DNA from: Streptococcus oralis | GTDB taxonomy: Bacteria > Bacillota > Bacilli > Lactobacillales > Streptococcaceae | DNA: 64,000 bases | NCBI RefSeq assembly: GCF_023611505.1 | Contig: NZ_CP097843.1 | Span: 1,488,001 to 1,552,000, forward strand | Direction of reading: 5' to 3' | Part shown: one piece after another, positions 63,427 through 64,000 of the stretch | How positions within the stretch are numbered: the first letter of the stretch is position 1 | Layout: every line of letters starts with the position of its first letter | Position numbers and translations under genes: made by a program | Notes under the pieces: generated by a model | Told to the model about the DNA's origin: nothing | The model's input: only the letters and a program-made list of their open reading frames with translations | The model's database searches: none

Positions 63427-63581
63427 TTAAAGACAAAGTCTTTTTAAGACTTTCCTTAGGTGATTTCGGACGTCTGCGACCTTCTTCGAAGTTCCAAGAC
63501 TTAGTTTTGAGCCTAAGATCTCAAAACTCCCGAGTTCTTGAAACATTAATATTTCAAGAACTTTTATCACAACGGAAAGTC
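63427..63581 (-). ncRNA. Multi-hairpin segment downstream of rsfS, possible structured RNA
   Basis: On the minus strand GACTTTCC (63581-63574) can pair with GGAAAGTC (63455-63448), enclosing perfect hairpins GTTCTTGAAA/TTTCAAGAAC (63561-63534) and AGTTTTGAG/CTCAAAACT (63528-63503). The 3' arm can instead pair locally, AAAGTCTT (63453-63446) with AAGACTTT (63442-63435). A 39-codon frame (63546-63427, MFQELGSFEILGSKLSLGTS and on) covers the same DNA but lacks a ribosome binding site. The terminator at 63423-63400 follows. Confidence 0.45.
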
Positions 63582-63673
63582 TCGGCAATCTCTCACTTCT
63601 TACTCAAAATAAGAATAATCTCAATACATTGTCGAATTTCAAAGTAATTTCCATCCGAAGTTCAAGTCATCTT

Positions 63674-64000
<327 letters not shown>

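Overview
The window is chromosome from a mitis-group Streptococcus other than S. pneumoniae, most likely the S. mitis/oralis/infantis cluster. The evidence is the near-pneumococcal PsaA, StkP, PsaR, Rsh and ThrS proteins, a BOX repeat, a streptococcal MET-box and T-box, low G+C with strong TATAAT promoters, and a mevalonate pathway. I could not run searches, so the species is not fixed. I see no rRNA, tRNA, CRISPR array, insertion sequence or complete prophage.

Layout. 0-10 kb: a truncated DUF218 membrane protein, an Rrf2 regulator, a phosphoesterase, a T-box leader feeding a broken P-loop kinase gene and thrS, a DUF389 membrane protein, the 3' relic of a BceB-type ABC permease, and a Bce-like two-component system (pneumococcal TCS01 type). 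10-17 kb: a metallo-hydrolase, pepO, and the manganese module psaB-psaC-psaA-tpx with its repressor psaR directly downstream and a PsaR palindrome in the promoter. 17-32 kb, nearly all minus strand: dtd-rel, msmK, a PucR-like regulator, mrnC, cysS, a nucleoside phosphorylase, cysE, pnp (with a long structured leader), and metF/metE behind a MET-box.

31.3-38.1 kb is an accessory zone, all minus strand: a HigBA-type toxin-antitoxin pair, a DenV/TIGR02328-like protein overlapping a YbgA-like protein, a membrane KAP P-loop NTPase, and a large SF2 helicase with predicted membrane helices. 38-45 kb holds a DedA-like protein and the sucrose regulon scrK, scrA, scrB-scrR, followed by a BOX element. 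44.8-58.7 kb is core: mvaA/mvaS, a ThrE pair, then the chain gmk-rpoZ-priA-fmt-rsmB-phpP-stkP preceded by rny. At 58.8-60.5 kb a second, different membrane KAP NTPase sits between rny and yefM-yoeB. The right end carries tmcAL, a methyltransferase and the truncated rsfS.

The best leads are: (1) two solo membrane KAP NTPases, the family that includes phage-excluding PifA, placed beside toxin-antitoxin pairs; (2) a roughly 112-nt element present twice in the same orientation, upstream of pnp and of the methyltransferase, whose central hairpin stem differs in sequence but keeps its pairing; (3) a multi-hairpin segment after rsfS with two mutually exclusive helices just before a terminator; (4) a decayed BceB permease beside the Bce-type kinase; (5) an StkP with three rather than four PASTA repeats and a Ser/Gln/Asn-rich tail.
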